A stretch of 7,739 nt of DNA from Bacteriovoracaceae bacterium (GTDB lineage Bacteria; Bdellovibrionota; Bacteriovoracia; Bacteriovoracales; Bacteriovoracaceae), in contig CANFNN010000137.1 in assembly GCA_947448095.1 (NCBI GenBank), forward strand, positions 1-7,739. Reading direction: 5' to 3'. This document shows positions 6,074 through 7,739 of the stretch, piece by piece. The position numbers and the translations under genes are program-made. Position 1 is the first letter of the stretch. Every line of letters starts with the position of its first letter. The notes beneath the pieces were generated by a model, which saw only the letters and a list, made by a program, of their open reading frames with translations, did not search any database and had not been told where the DNA came from.

Positions 6074-6080
6074 TGAATCC

Positions 6081-6563
6081 ATGCAAGATGGTGTTGTTCT
6101 TACGACCCTTGATGATTTTTTGAATTGGGGTCGAAAAAATTCTTTATGGCCGATGACTTTTGGTCTGGCCTGTTGTGCGATCGAAATGATGGCGACAGGT
6201 GCTGCCAAATACGATCTTGAAAGATTTGGTTGTGGTGCTTTTATGGCCACTCCTCGTCGCGCAGATCTAATGATTGTGGCCGGAACAGTGACGCTTAAAA
6301 TGGCGACACGAGTGAAAGTTCTCTACGAGCAAATGGCCGAACCAAAATACGTTATCTCAATGGGGTCTTGTGCCAACAAGGGTGGACCTTACTGGCAATA
6401 CGGCTATCACGTCTTAAAGGGCGTTGATGAAGTCGTTCCTGTTGATGTCTATGTACCAGGTTGCCCACCTCGTCCAGAAGCTCTGATCGAAGGTGTAATG
6501 ACTCTACAAAAGAAAATCGCTAACGAGCGTCTTCTTCGTAATAAGTGGGTAAAACATGCATAA
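6081..6563 (+). CDS. nuoB: NADH-quinone oxidoreductase subunit B
   Basis: NuoB (160 residues) is the complex I subunit that holds iron-sulfur cluster N2, the last electron carrier before quinone, at the junction of the peripheral and membrane arms. All four cluster ligands are visible: the tandem Cys31-Cys32 in GLACCAIEM, Cys97 in SMGSCANKGGPY and Cys128 in VPGCPPRPEAL. The N-terminal LDDFLNWGRKNSLWPMTFG and the central DLMIVAGTVTLKMA are also family hallmarks, and the length is normal. The segment after R48-F49-G50 reads CGAFMATPRRADL, where many homologues have an Arg-Ala-Ser-Pro-Arg-Gln version; the extra Cys51 is unusual to my eye. The stop codon overlaps nuoC by 8 bases, indicating coupled translation. 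Canonical nuoA is absent upstream. Confidence 0.97.
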   Translation: MQDGVVLTTLDDFLNWGRKNSLWPMTFGLACCAIEMMATGAAKYDLERFGCGAFMATPRRADLMIVAGTVTLKMATRVKVLYEQMAEPKYVISMGSCANKGGPYWQYGYHVLKGVDEVVPVDVYVPGCPPRPEALIEGVMTLQKKIANERLLRNKWVKHA

Positions 6564-7128
6564 AGAATTATCAGACCTGATTAACAGAAATGTTTCAGGC
6601 GCCGGCGCTGTTGCTTATTTAACCAATGATCCAAAAAAGTTTGATTCAAGTATTACTGTGGAAGCTTCTCACGTGAATAAAGTGATCGAGTTTCTTAAGA
6701 CTAATAAAGAAACTTCTTTCAATGCTCTTCACTGCATTAGTGGTGTTGATTACATGGATCACATGGAAGTTTGCTACATGCTGACGAACTATGATCCAAC
6801 TGCCGTGAGAGACGTAACTCTTAAAGTCAAAGTGACTGACCGAGTGAACCCAACTGTGGATTCAGTGGTCAATGTTTATGCTGCTGCAAACTTTTTAGAG
6901 CGCGAAGTTTACGACATGTTCGGAATCACATTCAACAATCATCCTGACATGAGAAGAATTCTTTGTCCTGATGACTGGGAAGGCTTTCCCCTTCGTAAAG
7001 ATTACGTTGCTCAGAAAGATTACAACGGAATGACAGTTTATCCCGACAACAAGATGAACATGGAAGACCGTGAATTCATCGTACGTCAGGACATGATTAA
7101 AAAAGCGCAAGCAGCTAAAGCTCAATAA
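6556..7128 (+). CDS. nuoC: NADH-quinone oxidoreductase subunit C (30 kDa type)
   Basis: NuoC (190 residues) is a cofactor-free peripheral-arm subunit that supports NuoB and NuoD near the quinone site. The diagnostic 30-kDa subunit signature runs from ANFLEREVYDMFGITFNNHP (111-130) into DMRRILCPDDWEGFPLRKDY (131-150). It is not fused to NuoD, unlike the E. coli NuoCD protein; nuoD begins separately 11 bases downstream. The N-terminal region (about 1-60) is typically variable. After the signature the tail of some 40 residues ends in a Lys/Ala-rich helix. Its ATG lies within the last codons of nuoB (overlap of 8 bases, different frame). Confidence 0.96.
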   Translation: MHKELSDLINRNVSGAGAVAYLTNDPKKFDSSITVEASHVNKVIEFLKTNKETSFNALHCISGVDYMDHMEVCYMLTNYDPTAVRDVTLKVKVTDRVNPTVDSVVNVYAAANFLEREVYDMFGITFNNHPDMRRILCPDDWEGFPLRKDYVAQKDYNGMTVYPDNKMNMEDREFIVRQDMIKKAQAAKAQ

Positions 7129-7139
7129 GAAGGTAATAT

Positions 7140-7739
7140 ATGCAAACCCGCTGGGACGTTGGTGAAACACATAAGCCAACTATAAATAAAGATACAGAAC
7201 AGCTGAAATCAGATCTCTTGACTCTCAACATGGGTCCTCAACATCCTGCTACACACGGGGTTTTGAGAATTGAAATCTGGACTGATTCTGAAATCGTGGC
7301 GCATGCGATTCCTCACGTCGGATACCTCCACCGTTGTATGGAAAAACATTGTGAGAATTTAGATTTTCGTGGAGTGATTCCTTTCGTTGATCGCTTGGAT
7401 TATCTGGCTTCGATGAATATGGAATGGACCTATGCCATGACGATCGAAAAGATGCTGGGCACAGAGGTTCCTCGTCGTGCCGAGCTGCTTAGGATTTTAA
7501 CTTGTGAGCTTCAGCGTATTGCTTCCCATTTGATGGCTTTTGGAACATACGCGATCGATCTTGGAGCTTTCTCTCCCTTTCTTTATGCTTTTGATTACCG
7601 TGAAAAAATTCTTCGTTTGTTTGAAGAAGTTTCTGGTGCTCGACTTCTTTATAACTACATCTGGATCGGCGGATTGTGGAACGACTGGACTGATGAACAA
7701 ATCACCCGCGTTTCTGCTTTCTGTGATGACATGGAAGAA
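7140..7739 (+). CDS. nuoD: NADH-quinone oxidoreductase subunit D (49 kDa type), N-terminal half, runs off right edge
   Basis: Exactly 200 codons are present; a full subunit is usually about 400-430 residues. GAAGG at 7129-7133 serves the ATG at 7140. The quinone-site loop is clear in LNMGPQHPATHGVLR (29-43). Residues H39, R65 and Y88 align, by counting along the motif, with bovine His59, Arg85 and Tyr108, the last being the proposed quinone-headgroup ligand together with His59. FVDRLDYLASM (82-92) and CELQRIASHLMAFG (122-135) are also standard. Deviations from the commonest consensus are C66 after HR (normally Gly, 'HRG'), FDYREK instead of 'FRxRE', and NYIWIGGL instead of a 'Y-x-R-x-G-G' form. 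NuoD and NuoB together form the quinone-reducing cavity. It is the third gene of the operon, with later nuo genes expected to the right. Confidence 0.97.
   Translation, partial: MQTRWDVGETHKPTINKDTEQLKSDLLTLNMGPQHPATHGVLRIEIWTDSEIVAHAIPHVGYLHRCMEKHCENLDFRGVIPFVDRLDYLASMNMEWTYAMTIEKMLGTEVPRRAELLRILTCELQRIASHLMAFGTYAIDLGAFSPFLYAFDYREKILRLFEEVSGARLLYNYIWIGGLWNDWTDEQITRVSAFCDDMEE

Overview
The window comes from a Gram-negative bacterium of moderate GC content. Four consecutive lipoproteins carry outer-membrane-type sorting signals, a PhoB/PhoR-like two-component pair lies at one end, and a proton-pumping NADH dehydrogenase (complex I) operon begins at the other. The gene mix and the sequence style of NuoB/NuoD would suit a Bdellovibrionota or other 'deltaproteobacterial' lineage. 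That assignment is my inference from general resemblance, not from a search.

Layout. Minus strand, 1-980: an OmpR/PhoB-type response regulator followed, with an 11-base overlap, by the start of a membrane histidine kinase that runs off the left edge. Positions 981-1101 form a divergent promoter region. It holds an 11-bp-period direct repeat that looks like a PhoB/PhoP box, and a -10 element so close to the regulator's ATG that its message may be leaderless. Plus strand, 1102-5013: a tight four-gene operon in which every product is a predicted lipoprotein. It contains two LPP20-like proteins, an LpoB-like penicillin-binding-protein activator and a large COG3014-like TPR lipoprotein. The genes are 16 or 9 bases apart, or overlap. 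Positions 5061-5981 encode a secreted HELTH-motif protein, a likely zinc metalloprotease. Its start codon lies inside a perfect 10-bp-arm inverted repeat. From 6081 to the right edge come nuoB, nuoC and the first 200 codons of nuoD, behind a recognisable sigma-70-type promoter and without nuoA in front.

How the parts may work together. The lipoprotein operon most likely builds an outer-membrane assembly that acts on peptidoglycan synthesis or envelope integrity. LpoB is the best-understood family; the LPP20 and COG3014 families have no settled biochemical role. The neighbouring two-component system shares the divergent promoter region and could control the operon, but nothing in the sequence proves it. 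The protease may also act in the envelope. The nuo genes are a separate respiratory unit.

There is no gene-free stretch over 300 bases, and I saw no RNA gene, insertion sequence, CRISPR array or integration site. The least described parts are the four-lipoprotein operon and the hairpin-covered start of the protease gene.
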